From: Alphaproteobacteria bacterium UBA1303
GTDB taxonomy: Bacteria; Pseudomonadota; Alphaproteobacteria; Micropepsales; Micropepsaceae
DNA: 32,567 nucleotides
Assembly (NCBI GenBank): GCA_002307315.1
Contig: DBTZ01000030.1
Coordinates: 1 to 32,567 of the forward strand
Direction: 5' to 3'
Positions 14,699 through 23,174 of the stretch are shown here, piece by piece; positions within the stretch are counted from its first letter, which is position 1; each line of letters starts with the position of its first letter. The position numbers and the translations under genes are program-made. The notes below the pieces were generated by a model. It was not told the DNA's origin, did not search any database, and saw only the letters and a list, made by a program, of their open reading frames with translations.

Positions 14699-15070
14699 AA
14701 TACTGTGCGTCAAGAGACGCGCAACGCGTCGAGTGCGACGAACTAACCGCACCGATCATCATAAATGCCATCTGTTTACTTTGAGCGATAGTTGACCGGC
14801 GCAAATACATTCTGAAATCATATCGGTGCGTTTCGACCAAACGCACGAGCTGCCGAGACCGATCTTTGATCGATACCTGAAACGGCAGCGGATAACGGCC
14901 TGAGCCGATGCATCCGAGGGTTTAACCTTCTGTACTGCCTTTGGGGCGCGGCGTTGCGTTCCGGATGCGGGGGCATGGGTAAGGCGGCGTCGGTTCCCCT
15001 TGATGCGAAGAATCCATTTTGTCGGCGCGACACTCGCCGAACCGTAGCTAACCGCATCCAGGGGATCGCC
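14699..15070 (+). promoter_or_regulatory. Long leader region upstream of the TonB-receptor operon
   Basis: This stretch of about 370 bp has no supported gene. It should contain the promoter of the six-gene operon. A TTGACC at 14792-14797 could be a -35 box but the -10 at the right spacing is weak. GCATCCG (14913-14919) pairs with CGGATGC (14963-14969) across a possible leader fold. No cobalamin, TPP, SAM or molybdenum-cofactor riboswitch consensus was recognised, and no sigma54 -24/-12 site was seen. Confidence 0.35.
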
Positions 15071-17239
15071 ATGACGACTCGTTCAAATCAAACCTTTTTC
15101 ATACGCTCGACGCTGTTAAGTTGCGCCTCCATCGCCGTACTGTTGGCGTCCGTATTTCCGGCCGTTGCCGACACCGCCAAAGACAATAAGACGGAAGAAA
15201 AAATTCCCGAAAACGTCGTCGTGACCGGAATTCGTCCTAAGGACGACGGCAAAGTAGAAAAAGGCTATAAATATTCAGTCGGTACCTTAGGACCGCTAGG
15301 CGATTTACCGCTGCAGGATACGCCGTATTCGCTAAATGTTACTTCCGGCGAATTAATCGAAAACACCAACGCCCACAGTCAGGCAGATGCCCTTCGGACC
15401 AATCCGACGGCGGTGATGTTGGTGTCGTCAGGTACCGCATCGTCAATGGCCCGCATGAAGATCCGCGGCTTTACCGCCGCAGACCAAAGCGAGTTGCGCG
15501 ACGGCCTGGTCGATCGCAGTTTCTGTTACCCGCCGATGGAAAACGTCGACCGCATTGAGGTTTTGAACGGTTTTTCCGGGTTTCTGTACGGATTTTCGGC
15601 ACTAGGCGGTTCGCTCAACTATATCAGCAAGGGTCCGACGGATGCGCCGCAGCTTAGCTTGGCGACGGGAGTTTACGACCTGGGTATCGGATACATTCAT
15701 GGCGATTTCGGCGGTCCCGTTCCGTATACGAATGGAAAAGTCGGATACCGGCTTAACGTCTACCACGAAAACGGCGAAGCAACGGTCGCCGACAGCGTGC
15801 AGAACCGCACTTTCATCTCGGGACGCGTCGTATATGCACCGATAGAAGGAACGAGCCTGTGGGCCGATGTCTGGATGCAGGATCATTACCGTCGCGGGCT
15901 GGAAGATTATTTCTACATCGACGACGGCGTCGACGTTCCCCATGCGAACGTATTCAAAGCCTCGACGCAATACGGTCAAAATTGGACGTATTCCAAGGCA
16001 AAAAAAACACTGTTGGGCTTTGGGTTCGACAGCCGGATTACCGGTTACCTCAGCGTGCGCGGGGGGTATCGTTTCGGCCACATGTGGCGGGAAAGCATGG
16101 ATGTCGATAACGAAATCACCGACAATGCCGGCAACTACATACAAGAAATCTATACGATGCCGCGCATGCACGAAAAAACCCATTCCGCCTATCTGCTTGC
16201 CGACACGACGTTCGATACATTTGGCATCAAGCATAACATCACAGCGGGTTACACCGGGACCGATTATTATTATGACCGCGGGGCATACGTTTATCTTCCC
16301 TCGGTTTCGTCGAACATCTATTCGCCAAATTACGCCACCAAATCGTCGTACACGGTCGGCGGCAAAAACCAGCAGCAGGAGCAATTCCGCGATAGCATAA
16401 TGATTGGCGACCGGATATTGCTTACCGACTCGCTATCCGCCATTGTCGGCGTCAATTACGCTATGCTGCAGCAAAAGGCGGCCGGAACGGGTACGGTCAT
16501 CAGCACCAGCAATTATTCTGCCAACAAACTGACCCCAAGTTACGCCCTGATCTACAAGATCGTTCCCGAGGTGTCGGTGTATGCCTCCTATATGGAAGCG
16601 CTGTCCAACGGCGAAAGCACGACGAACAAGAAAGCCGTCAACGCCTATCAAGTCCTCTCTCCCAGCTCCAGCTCGCAATACGAAATTGGCGTTAAAACAA
16701 CGCTCGGCGGTATGTTTCTTACCGCAGCGTTATTTCGTATCGATAAAATCAACGCCGAGCTTGATCCTACCGACTATGTCTACAGGCACGATGGCCGCCA
16801 AATTCATCAGGGGCTGGAAATTACCGCCACCGGAAAACTGTTTGACGATGTGACGCTGATCGGCGGCTTTACCTGGATGGATCCGCATGTCGAAAAGGCC
16901 ACCGCCAATACGGCAATCGAAGGGAAGATGCCTTACGACGTTCCCAAGACGCTGGGAAAACTCTATGCCGAATACAAGCTGCCGCTATTGCCAGCATTGA
17001 CTGTCTCTGCCGGTGCCGAATATTCGGGGCGCCGCGCTTACGACGTCTACAACAAACAATTTATTCCCGGCGCGGTCGTCTTCGACGCGGGACTGCGTTA
17101 TCAAACGGAAGTAAACGGACACAAAGTCAGCTTTAATCTCACGGCATCGAATTTGTTCGATCGCAGTTATTGGGTACAGAGCGATCTTCAACTCGGTATG
17201 CCGCGGATAGTTTCGTTTACCGTCAAGAGTGGATGGTAG
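15071..17239 (+). CDS. TonB-dependent outer-membrane receptor, siderophore-receptor type
   Basis: A 722-residue precursor. The signal peptide (FIRSTLLSCASIAVLLASVFPAVA) is predicted to be cut after Ala33. A TonB box ENVVVTG follows at 47-53. The plug domain (LQDTPYSLNVTSGELI, then RMKIRGF, then VDRIEVLNGFSGFLYG and LGGSLNYISKGP) leads to a 22-strand-type barrel ending in a C-terminal aromatic (FTVKSGW). It would bring a scarce solute, such as a metal chelate, into the periplasm using TonB energy. The ATG at 15071 with AGGGGA just before is preferred; an upstream in-frame start at 14954 would put 39 residues before the signal sequence. It is the first gene of a tightly packed operon with an ABC importer and a NifE/N-like pair. 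Its codon usage is AT-richer than that of the flanking chromosomal genes. Confidence 0.92.
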   Translation: MTTRSNQTFFIRSTLLSCASIAVLLASVFPAVADTAKDNKTEEKIPENVVVTGIRPKDDGKVEKGYKYSVGTLGPLGDLPLQDTPYSLNVTSGELIENTNAHSQADALRTNPTAVMLVSSGTASSMARMKIRGFTAADQSELRDGLVDRSFCYPPMENVDRIEVLNGFSGFLYGFSALGGSLNYISKGPTDAPQLSLATGVYDLGIGYIHGDFGGPVPYTNGKVGYRLNVYHENGEATVADSVQNRTFISGRVVYAPIEGTSLWADVWMQDHYRRGLEDYFYIDDGVDVPHANVFKASTQYGQNWTYSKAKKTLLGFGFDSRITGYLSVRGGYRFGHMWRESMDVDNEITDNAGNYIQEIYTMPRMHEKTHSAYLLADTTFDTFGIKHNITAGYTGTDYYYDRGAYVYLPSVSSNIYSPNYATKSSYTVGGKNQQQEQFRDSIMIGDRILLTDSLSAIVGVNYAMLQQKAAGTGTVISTSNYSANKLTPSYALIYKIVPEVSVYASYMEALSNGESTTNKKAVNAYQVLSPSSSSQYEIGVKTTLGGMFLTAALFRIDKINAELDPTDYVYRHDGRQIHQGLEITATGKLFDDVTLIGGFTWMDPHVEKATANTAIEGKMPYDVPKTLGKLYAEYKLPLLPALTVSAGAEYSGRRAYDVYNKQFIPGAVVFDAGLRYQTEVNGHKVSFNLTASNLFDRSYWVQSDLQLGMPRIVSFTVKSGW

Positions 17240-17277
17240 TGGCAGCGGTCATTAAAAAATGCAGGACCGAAGGCGGT

Positions 17278-18294
17278 ATGGCGACCGTCGTCAGGCTGTT
17301 GAGCCTGGCGGCGGCCGTTGCCGGCATTTTTTTGCTGTCGTTCTGGATCGGACGCTACCCATTGCATCTCGCGGACGTCCCGCTGATCCTGCTTTCCCAT
17401 TTGCCGGGATTGTCGATAACGCCGCATTGGCCGAAGGTAGCCGACATTGTAGTGATGGATGTGCGTCTGCCGCGTCTGACTGCGGCATTGCTTGTCGGCA
17501 TGGCGTTGTCGGCCTCGGGTGCGGCCTATCAAGGCGTTTTTCGCAATCCCATGGTCTCTCCCGATATTCTCGGCGTTGCTGCGGGCGCTAGCTTCGGCGC
17601 GTCGTTGGCCATTCTGTGCAATGCCGACATCGTAGTCATTCAGTTGGCTGCCTTTGGAAGCGGTCTGCTCGCCGTGGCGATGACCTATGCCATCGTGGTA
17701 TTAAGGCGTGGCAGAAGCGACGGCGTTCTTATGCTCGTTCTGGTCGGCATTATTGTCGACATAGTTTTTTCCGCCTTGGTGGCGTTGCTCAAATACGCCG
17801 CCGATCCGGACAGTACCCTACCTGAAATCACCTTTTGGTTGATGGGGTCGCTGGCGTCGGTCTCGATGCGCGACCTGACGGCCGCTGCGGTTCCGATTCT
17901 GATCGGCTGCGCACTGCTGTCACTGTTGCGTTGGCGGTTGAACGTCCTGTCGTTCGGCGACGAAGAAGCTAAGGCAATGGGGGTAAACGTACGCGCGGTT
18001 CGCGGCATAGTCATTTTAGGTGCAACACTGATGACGTCCGCAGCGGTGGCCGTTGCCGGTGTCGTAAGCCTGATCGGTTTGGTGGTGCCGCATTTGACGC
18101 GCATGATCGTCGGCCCCAATCACGCGCTGCTGCTGCCGGCTAGCATGCTATTCGGCGCCGGCTTTTTGTTGGTTGTAGACGACCTCGCCCGGACGTTAGG
18201 CAGCGGCGAAATTCCCCTCGGCATTCTTTCGTCGTTGATTGGCGCTCCGATTTTTCTCTACCTGCTGCTAAAGACCGCCAGGGCTTGGACATGA
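17278..18294 (+). CDS. FecCD-family ABC transporter permease
   Basis: A 338-residue integral membrane protein with about ten hydrophobic segments. Family motifs are clear: DVRLPRLTAALLVGMALSASG near the N-terminus, NPMVSPDILGVAAGASFGAS, and GVVSLIGLVVPHLTRM followed by GEIPLGILSSLIGAPIFLYLL at the C-terminus. FecCD permeases import iron-siderophores, haem, cobalamin or molybdate/tungstate. The start ATG 17278 has GAAGGCGG before it; a GTG at 17239 overlapping the receptor stop is an alternative that adds 13 residues. It ends in an ATGA overlap with the ATPase gene. Confidence 0.93.
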   Translation: MATVVRLLSLAAAVAGIFLLSFWIGRYPLHLADVPLILLSHLPGLSITPHWPKVADIVVMDVRLPRLTAALLVGMALSASGAAYQGVFRNPMVSPDILGVAAGASFGASLAILCNADIVVIQLAAFGSGLLAVAMTYAIVVLRRGRSDGVLMLVLVGIIVDIVFSALVALLKYAADPDSTLPEITFWLMGSLASVSMRDLTAAAVPILIGCALLSLLRWRLNVLSFGDEEAKAMGVNVRAVRGIVILGATLMTSAAVAVAGVVSLIGLVVPHLTRMIVGPNHALLLPASMLFGAGFLLVVDDLARTLGSGEIPLGILSSLIGAPIFLYLLLKTARAWT

Positions 18295-19133
18295 ACGCCG
18301 CATTGCCGCCGCTCATCGAACTTTCTGGCGTCGCCTGCGGATACGATCGGCACGCGGTGCTCGCTGACATTGAATTTTCGATGGATAAAGGCGAACTCGT
18401 ATGCCTGCTCGGTCCCAACGGCGTCGGCAAAACGACACTGTTCAAAACCATTCTGCGTTTGTTGCCGCCGTTGGCAGGAATTATCAAAATCGGCGGGGAG
18501 AATGCCGCTGGATGGTCGGCACGGCGTTTTGCCCGTATGATCGGTTACGTACCGCAGGTACACACTCTGCCGTTTTCATTTTCCGTCCTTGACGTCGTCG
18601 TGATGGGGCGTGTCGCACATCTCGGCACATTTGCCGCTCCATCGCGCAAAGATCGCAGTCATGCAGAGATGGCACTCGAAGCCCTGTCGATCGGCCATTT
18701 GCGCGATCGCATCTACACCGAAATCAGCGGCGGCGAACGTCAGTTGGTGCTGGTGGCGCGGGCGCTGACGCAGGAACCGGATCTTTTGGTTCTAGACGAA
18801 CCGACCTCCAACCTCGATTACGGCAATCAGGTAGCCGTGCTCGGTCATATACGCCGCTTGGCGTCGGAGTACGGGATCGGCGTCATTATGACTACCCACG
18901 ATCCCAATCAAGCGCTGGACTATGCCACCGCCGTGGTTGCCATCGACCGCAACCGCATGCTGCATGTCGGAAAACCAGCCGAAATCGTAAGCGAGGCATA
19001 TTTAAACGAAACCTACGGTGTACGCGCGCGCATTATGCGGATGAAGATGGATGGCGAAACGCGCCGGTTTTGCCTGCCGTTACAGCGCGGTGCCGTCGCC
19101 GCGCCATTCAAGGATACCCAATCGTGCGCATAG
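18291..19133 (+). CDS. ABC transporter ATP-binding protein, FecE/BtuD type
   Basis: A 280-residue ATPase with Walker A GPNGVGKTT (41-49), Q-loop YVPQ, signature ISGGERQLV (a variant of LSGGQ), Walker B LLVLDEPTSNLD, and the switch histidine in MTTHDPNQAL. It powers the permease encoded just upstream. The ATG at 18291 overlaps the permease stop in ATGA. A TTG six bases earlier is possible but not needed. The end overlaps the binding-protein start by ten bases. Confidence 0.94.
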   Translation: MNAALPPLIELSGVACGYDRHAVLADIEFSMDKGELVCLLGPNGVGKTTLFKTILRLLPPLAGIIKIGGENAAGWSARRFARMIGYVPQVHTLPFSFSVLDVVVMGRVAHLGTFAAPSRKDRSHAEMALEALSIGHLRDRIYTEISGGERQLVLVARALTQEPDLLVLDEPTSNLDYGNQVAVLGHIRRLASEYGIGVIMTTHDPNQALDYATAVVAIDRNRMLHVGKPAEIVSEAYLNETYGVRARIMRMKMDGETRRFCLPLQRGAVAAPFKDTQSCA

Positions 19134-20194
19134 GCGCTCTAAAGCCGACAGGATACCTGCTGGCATCGCTTTTCATGATGGTCCAGGCAGCGGCGGCAGG
19201 ACGCACGGTGATCGACTTGTCGGGCCGTAAAGTCATCGTTCCCGACCGCATTGAACGCGTCGCCTGTCTCGAAATCCTATGCTACTCGCGCATGTTCATG
19301 CTGGGGGCCGACGACCGTATCGCGGTAATGTACGATACGCCGGCGCCGTGGATGCGGGCGACCAATCGGCGAGTACGGACTATCCCCAAACTCAACGGCG
19401 ATTTCCAGATCGAGGATCTGCTGATCCGCCGGATCGATGTGGCGTTTTTTCTCTACGACACCAAGCAGGTGATAGCCAAGCTGAATTCCGTTGGTATTCC
19501 CGGTTTGATTTCTCAGCCATATGCCGACGGACAGTATGTGCGCCGCCCCCGCAGCGCGGCGGAATACGCCGTACTGGCAAAACGCATGGTGACGCTGTTC
19601 GGCGACGTGTTGGGCGGCGAAGCAAAAAAACGGGCTGAAACTTGGTGCGCCTATTTCGACGAACGCGTCCGCTTTGTTACCGACCGGGTGCGGGATATTC
19701 CACAGGAAAAGCGTCGCAAGGTGTTTTACGTGCGCGGTCCGCAATCGTTTCATACCCAAGGGATCGGCAGCTATACGTATTGGCTCGGCATCATGGCCGG
19801 CGCCAACATGGTTGTGCGGAAGTCGTCGATATTGGGCGGAACCGGCGCGGTTGCCATCGAGGACGTTCTGGCCTGGAACCCGGATGTCGTTATCGTCGGA
19901 CGGCAATATCCGCTGTCGCGGGTACTGGACGATGCGCGCTGGAAGCCGGTCGCCGCCGTCCAACGAAAGGAAGTCTATCGGGCACCCAACGGCGTTTTCT
20001 ACTGGGACGGCGGGCCGGAGAGCATTCTGATGATGTTGTTCATGGCCAAAAAGCTCTATCCCGAACGCTTTGCCGATTACGATTTCGCCGCCGAGGTCCG
20101 CACTTATTACCAGCGTTTCTATCGCTATCGGCTGTCGGATCGAGAACTCGCCCGGTTCGTAAGCGGTCTTCCTCCCGAACCGGCGAGGCGATAG
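19124..20194 (+). CDS. Periplasmic substrate-binding protein, FecB/BtuF class
   Basis: A 356-residue precursor starting at GTG 19124 inside the end of the ATPase gene, with AAGGA before it. A signal peptide (GYLLASLFMMVQAAAA) is followed by GRTVIDLSGRKVIVPDRIERV, the standard opening of helical-backbone class III binding proteins. Later GTGAVAIEDVLAWNPDVVIVG and the C-terminal lobe confirm the family. No lipobox cysteine is present, so it is probably soluble in the periplasm. It would hand the solute from the receptor to the permease. Ligand specificity cannot be read from the sequence; the ligand pocket contains many Arg and Tyr residues. Confidence 0.88.
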   Translation: MRIGALKPTGYLLASLFMMVQAAAAGRTVIDLSGRKVIVPDRIERVACLEILCYSRMFMLGADDRIAVMYDTPAPWMRATNRRVRTIPKLNGDFQIEDLLIRRIDVAFFLYDTKQVIAKLNSVGIPGLISQPYADGQYVRRPRSAAEYAVLAKRMVTLFGDVLGGEAKKRAETWCAYFDERVRFVTDRVRDIPQEKRRKVFYVRGPQSFHTQGIGSYTYWLGIMAGANMVVRKSSILGGTGAVAIEDVLAWNPDVVIVGRQYPLSRVLDDARWKPVAAVQRKEVYRAPNGVFYWDGGPESILMMLFMAKKLYPERFADYDFAAEVRTYYQRFYRYRLSDRELARFVSGLPPEPARR

Positions 20195-20195
20195 C

Positions 20196-21527
20196 GTGCA
20201 ACGGTGCAGCACGTCCACCATCGATCCTACGGCAACATCCGGCGGGCAGGTCGACCAGAACAACGGCGGCTGTGCCTTTCGCGGCGCCAAACTGAATCTG
20301 CAGCCGATCACCGATGCGTTGCATCTGGTGCATGGGCCGATCGTTTGTCAGGGGCATTCCTGGCAATCGCGTCCTACCGCCTCAAGCGGCTCCACGTTGC
20401 ACCGCATCAGCTTCACCACCGCCTTGTCCGATCTCGATGTCGTTTTGGGGGCCGAAAAGCGGCTCGCCCGCAGCCTGGACGCGCTGGCGGCGAAGTACGA
20501 TCCACCGGCGATATTCGTCTATTCCACCTGCGTTCCGGCGATGAGCGGCGACGATATCCGCGCCGTCTGTAAGGCGGCAACGGTGCGGCTCAAGCGGCCG
20601 GTCCTCGCGGTCGAGGCCCCCGGCTTTAGCGGCGGCAAGCTGGATGGCGTACAAATCGCGGCGCGCGTTCTTATCGACGATGTAATCGGCACGCGCGAAC
20701 CCGACTGCACCACGTCGACGGACGTATTGCTGATCGCCGAGAACAACGTTGCCGGCGAAGCAAGCGCCATCGCGGCGCTGTTGAACCGATGCGGCATACG
20801 GGTTTTAGCCTCGATACCGGGCGACGGCCGGTTTAATGCCATTGCCGGGGCGCACCGCGCTCGCGCCAGCATTGTGCATTGTTCCCAATCCGTGGCCGGT
20901 TTGGGGCCGGATTTGATGCAGCGTTACGGCATTCCTTATGCGGCCGTCAGCTTCTACGGAGCGGCCAATACTAGTGACGCTTTGCGGCGGATTGCACAAT
21001 TGCTGATAGAACGCGGCGCCACGGCGGAATTGGCGGCGCGGGTAGACGCAATCGTTACCGACAGCGAACTTGCGATGCAGCGCCGGCTCGCGCCTATACT
21101 GCCGCGTCTTCGCAACAAGCGTGCCCTGCTGATGACCGGCGGCGTGAAAGGCTGGTCGTTGGCCGATACGCTGCTGCGGCTGGGGATGCGGCTCGCCGCC
21201 GTCTCGACGCAAAAGACCAGCGCGGAGGATCGCTGCAAGCTCGAAGCCGTCGTGGCCGGCCGCTGTCCGCTGTTTGACGACATCGAACAAGAGGCGTTCG
21301 AGACCTGCTTGGCTTCCGGCGATATCGATTTGGTGCTGGGCGGCGGGTGTTGCCGGTTTACGGTGCAGCGGCTGCTTGTGCCGTGGGTGGAAATCAACCA
21401 TGAACGCCATATTGCTTTAACCGGCTACGACGGCTCCGTAGCGTTGGCCGAAGCTATGGCGAATGCGCTCGATAGCCCCGTGCTCGCCGCTTTGCGGGCG
21501 GAAGCCCAAACCGCCCGGCCGGCATGA
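20196..21527 (+). CDS. NifE-like protein (nitrogenase cofactor scaffold family, alpha type)
   Basis: A 443-residue member of the nitrogenase component 1/NifE superfamily. The N-terminus CAFRGAKLNLQPITDALHLVHGPIVCQG and YSTCVPAMSGDD give Cys26, Cys51 and Cys112, spaced as the [4Fe-4S]/P-cluster-site cysteines of NifE (37, 62, 124 in Azotobacter, from memory). Cys229 in VHCSQSV lies where NifE holds its cofactor-site cysteine. The C-terminus KRALLMTGGVKGWSLADTLLRLGM and the GYDG motif are also NifE-like. NifE with NifN forms the scaffold on which the iron-molybdenum cofactor precursor is matured. The gene starts at GTG 20196, one base after the binding-protein stop, and ends in an ATGA overlap with the NifN-like gene. 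No NifH, NifB or structural nitrogenase genes are nearby, so its role is unknown. It could instead be a nitrogenase-like reductase subunit. Confidence 0.88.
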   Translation: MQRCSTSTIDPTATSGGQVDQNNGGCAFRGAKLNLQPITDALHLVHGPIVCQGHSWQSRPTASSGSTLHRISFTTALSDLDVVLGAEKRLARSLDALAAKYDPPAIFVYSTCVPAMSGDDIRAVCKAATVRLKRPVLAVEAPGFSGGKLDGVQIAARVLIDDVIGTREPDCTTSTDVLLIAENNVAGEASAIAALLNRCGIRVLASIPGDGRFNAIAGAHRARASIVHCSQSVAGLGPDLMQRYGIPYAAVSFYGAANTSDALRRIAQLLIERGATAELAARVDAIVTDSELAMQRRLAPILPRLRNKRALLMTGGVKGWSLADTLLRLGMRLAAVSTQKTSAEDRCKLEAVVAGRCPLFDDIEQEAFETCLASGDIDLVLGGGCCRFTVQRLLVPWVEINHERHIALTGYDGSVALAEAMANALDSPVLAALRAEAQTARPA

Positions 21528-22795
21528 GACACGCACTCAAAACGGAAAAGACGTATCTTGCCGACGGATTTCGGCTCGGCCCCTCGATCGGGGCTGGTCT
21601 GGCGGTATTGGGCGTCGGCGGCGTGCCGCTGCTGTACGGACCGCAAGGGTGCGCGGTGACCGGATCGGCGCTGCTGGCACGCCATTTTCGCCGCGCCATG
21701 CCGCTGCATAGCGTGGCGATGAACGAAATTTCGCTCATTCGCGGCGATCATGTCGCGTTGCAGGAATCGTTGAGGGATATTGCCGCCACGCATCCAAACG
21801 CACCGATCGGCATTATTACCAGTGCGGTTTCGCAGGCTCGAGGCGACGATCCGGCTATAATTTCGCAAATGGCCGCACAAACCTGCACGAATACCATCGT
21901 TCCGATTTCGGTATCCGATTTCTGCGGAACGTTCGAGACCGGTTGGGGCGATGCGGCACGCTGTCTGATCGAATCCGTTCAACCGCCGCGACGAGATAGT
22001 CGGATTGCGGCGGGAAGCATTGCCCTTTTGACCGGCAGCCATTTGACTGCCGGCGATATCGACGAATTGCGCGACATCCTCTTTGCCTTTGGGCTGCAAG
22101 GCGTATTCGTACCGGACATCACCGTTGCGATGGCGCAAAAGCGAAAAGGCCGTTTGGCGGATTTGCCGTGCTGTGCCGATGTCGCTGCAATCGGCGCCAG
22201 CATGCGGCTGGCCGCCAAAGCGCTACAGGCGCAAACCGGTGCCAACTTTACGGCTTTCGACAGTCTGTCCGGCTTGGAAGCCGCAGACCGGTTTGTTGCG
22301 TGGTTGATGCGAATATCGGGCCGCCCCATGCCGGACGTCCTGCAACGCCAGCGCAACACGCTGATCGGCGTGCTCGATCAGGCGCGAAAACGTCTATGCC
22401 GTCGGCGCATGGCCATTGCCGCCGATCCCGATACGCTGGCCGAACAATTGGGATGGTTGCGCGAGGTCGGGATCGATTTGCAGATAGCCGTTTGCAGCGG
22501 CGTACCGCCGGACGCACACGAATGCGATGGCATCCCGCTGAGGGGCGGCGATTTGGCGGATTTGGCCGAGGCCGCGATTGGGGCGGATATTCTGGCGGGA
22601 CCGGCGCCGATCCGCGATTACGCCGCGCCCTTCGGGGTGCCGGTAATCGATTGCGGCATCCCCATCGTCGATCGGATCGATGCGGCGTTTCGCGTCGGTA
22701 TCGGGTATCGGGGAACCGTCAATCGCATTCTCGAATTGGTCGAATGCCTGCAACGCCACCCGAAAAAACATATAAAGATTCTGTTATATGATTGA
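21524..22795 (+). CDS. NifN-like protein (nitrogenase cofactor scaffold family, beta type)
   Basis: A 423-residue partner of the NifE-like protein. The N-terminus FRLGPSIGAGLAVLGVGGVPLLYGPQGCAVTGSALLARHFRRAMPLHSVAMNEI is the NifN/NifK pattern. Cys43 (GPQGC) corresponds to the single cluster cysteine of NifN (44 in Azotobacter, from memory). SAVSQARGDD matches the usual segment after the second Rossmann strand. NifK-type additional cysteines are not seen. ATG 21524 overlaps the previous stop in ATGA, so the two subunits are likely made in equal amounts and form a heterotetramer. It is the last gene of the operon. The promoter of the metE leader begins within its stop codon. Confidence 0.86.
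   Translation: MRHALKTEKTYLADGFRLGPSIGAGLAVLGVGGVPLLYGPQGCAVTGSALLARHFRRAMPLHSVAMNEISLIRGDHVALQESLRDIAATHPNAPIGIITSAVSQARGDDPAIISQMAAQTCTNTIVPISVSDFCGTFETGWGDAARCLIESVQPPRRDSRIAAGSIALLTGSHLTAGDIDELRDILFAFGLQGVFVPDITVAMAQKRKGRLADLPCCADVAAIGASMRLAAKALQAQTGANFTAFDSLSGLEAADRFVAWLMRISGRPMPDVLQRQRNTLIGVLDQARKRLCRRRMAIAADPDTLAEQLGWLREVGIDLQIAVCSGVPPDAHECDGIPLRGGDLADLAEAAIGADILAGPAPIRDYAAPFGVPVIDCGIPIVDRIDAAFRVGIGYRGTVNRILELVECLQRHPKKHIKILLYD
22769..22790 (+). other. Inverted repeat at the end of the NifN-like gene
   Basis: CATATAA (22769-22775) and TTATATG (22784-22790) form a seven-base inverted repeat with an eight-base spacer over the last codons. It is AT-rich with no following T run, so it is a poor terminator. 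It sits just upstream of the metE -35 box and might bind a regulator. Confidence 0.35.
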
Positions 22796-22820
22796 CAGGA
22801 CCGCCCGCTTTCCGCATAGA
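22792..22820 (+). promoter_or_regulatory. Sigma70-like promoter for the metE riboswitch leader
   Basis: A perfect -35 box TTGACA (22792-22797) is separated by 17 bases from CATAGA (22815-22820), a weak -10 box. Transcription would start about 22827, exactly where the riboswitch fold begins. The -35 overlaps the stop codon of the NifN-like gene. Confidence 0.6.
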
Positions 22821-22826
22821 TGGCGG

Positions 22827-23004
22827 TGTCGTGGTTCTCTCGGAACGTTTTTCGTCCGAGAGCTAAGAGGGAAGTCGGTGGAATGCCGGCGCTGCCCCCG
22901 CAACTGTAAGCGGTAAGCCCCTGTCGATTATGTCACTGGCGCAAAGGCGCTGGGAAGACCGGCAGAGGCAATGACCCGCGAGCCAGGAGACCTGCCTCGA
23001 CGAC
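22827..23004 (+). ncRNA. Cobalamin (B12) riboswitch in the metE leader
   Basis: The conserved elements appear in order: the AGAGGGAA element (22866-22873), GCTGCCCCCGCAACTGTAAG (22891-22910), TCACTGGCGC with a GGCGCTGGGAAG arm, and the B12 box GCCAGGAGACCTGCC (22982-22996). The closing stem can form between GTCGTGG near 22829 and CGACGAC near 23000. Binding of adenosylcobalamin or a related form would turn off metE, so the B12-independent enzyme is made only when B12 is short. The presence of a B12-dependent MetH elsewhere is inferred. Confidence 0.95.
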
Positions 23005-23011
23005 AGTGCGT

Positions 23012-23043
23012 GGTCCCGAAAAACGGTTTCCGGTTTTCGGACC
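23012..23043 (+). repeat. Palindromic element in the metE leader
   Basis: GGTCCCGAAAAAC pairs with GTTTTCGGACC around a short loop, with one bulged C. No T run follows, so it is unlikely to be a simple terminator. The sequence resembles dispersed palindromes common in alphaproteobacterial intergenic regions (from memory), and may have inserted between the riboswitch and its expression platform. Confidence 0.45.
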
Positions 23044-23150
23044 AGACCATGCACCAAGTTAACGTCCACGGGCGGGGTGTCCCGGCGGTTGCGCGTGAAG
23101 AACGGCGGTGACCTGCCGGTCTTTGTCTCTTCGCGTCCGCTTGGCCTTTG

Positions 23151-23166
23151 CCCCAAACCACTGGGG
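23151..23166 (+). promoter_or_regulatory. Hairpin covering the probable metE ribosome-binding site
   Basis: CCCCA (23151-23155) can pair with TGGGG (23162-23166), the only Shine-Dalgarno-like purine run before the ATG at 23175. Masking this site would let the riboswitch act on translation. The link to the aptamer fold is inferred. Confidence 0.4.
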
Positions 23167-23174
23167 TATTGCCG

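Noticed and set aside
14699..15070. A riboswitch in the TonB-receptor leader
   Set aside because: No conserved core of the known classes could be matched; only a loose GCATCCG/CGGATGC pairing is visible.
14600..15070. A third attachment-site copy closing island 2
   Set aside because: No stretch resembling CCCTCCGGCTCCGCCA was found; the right end seems lost.
20196..22795. Structural nitrogenase (NifD/NifK)
   Set aside because: The cysteine spacing and the HCS and GVKGW segments resemble NifE/N; the NifN-like partner has a single cluster cysteine, and no NifH is present.
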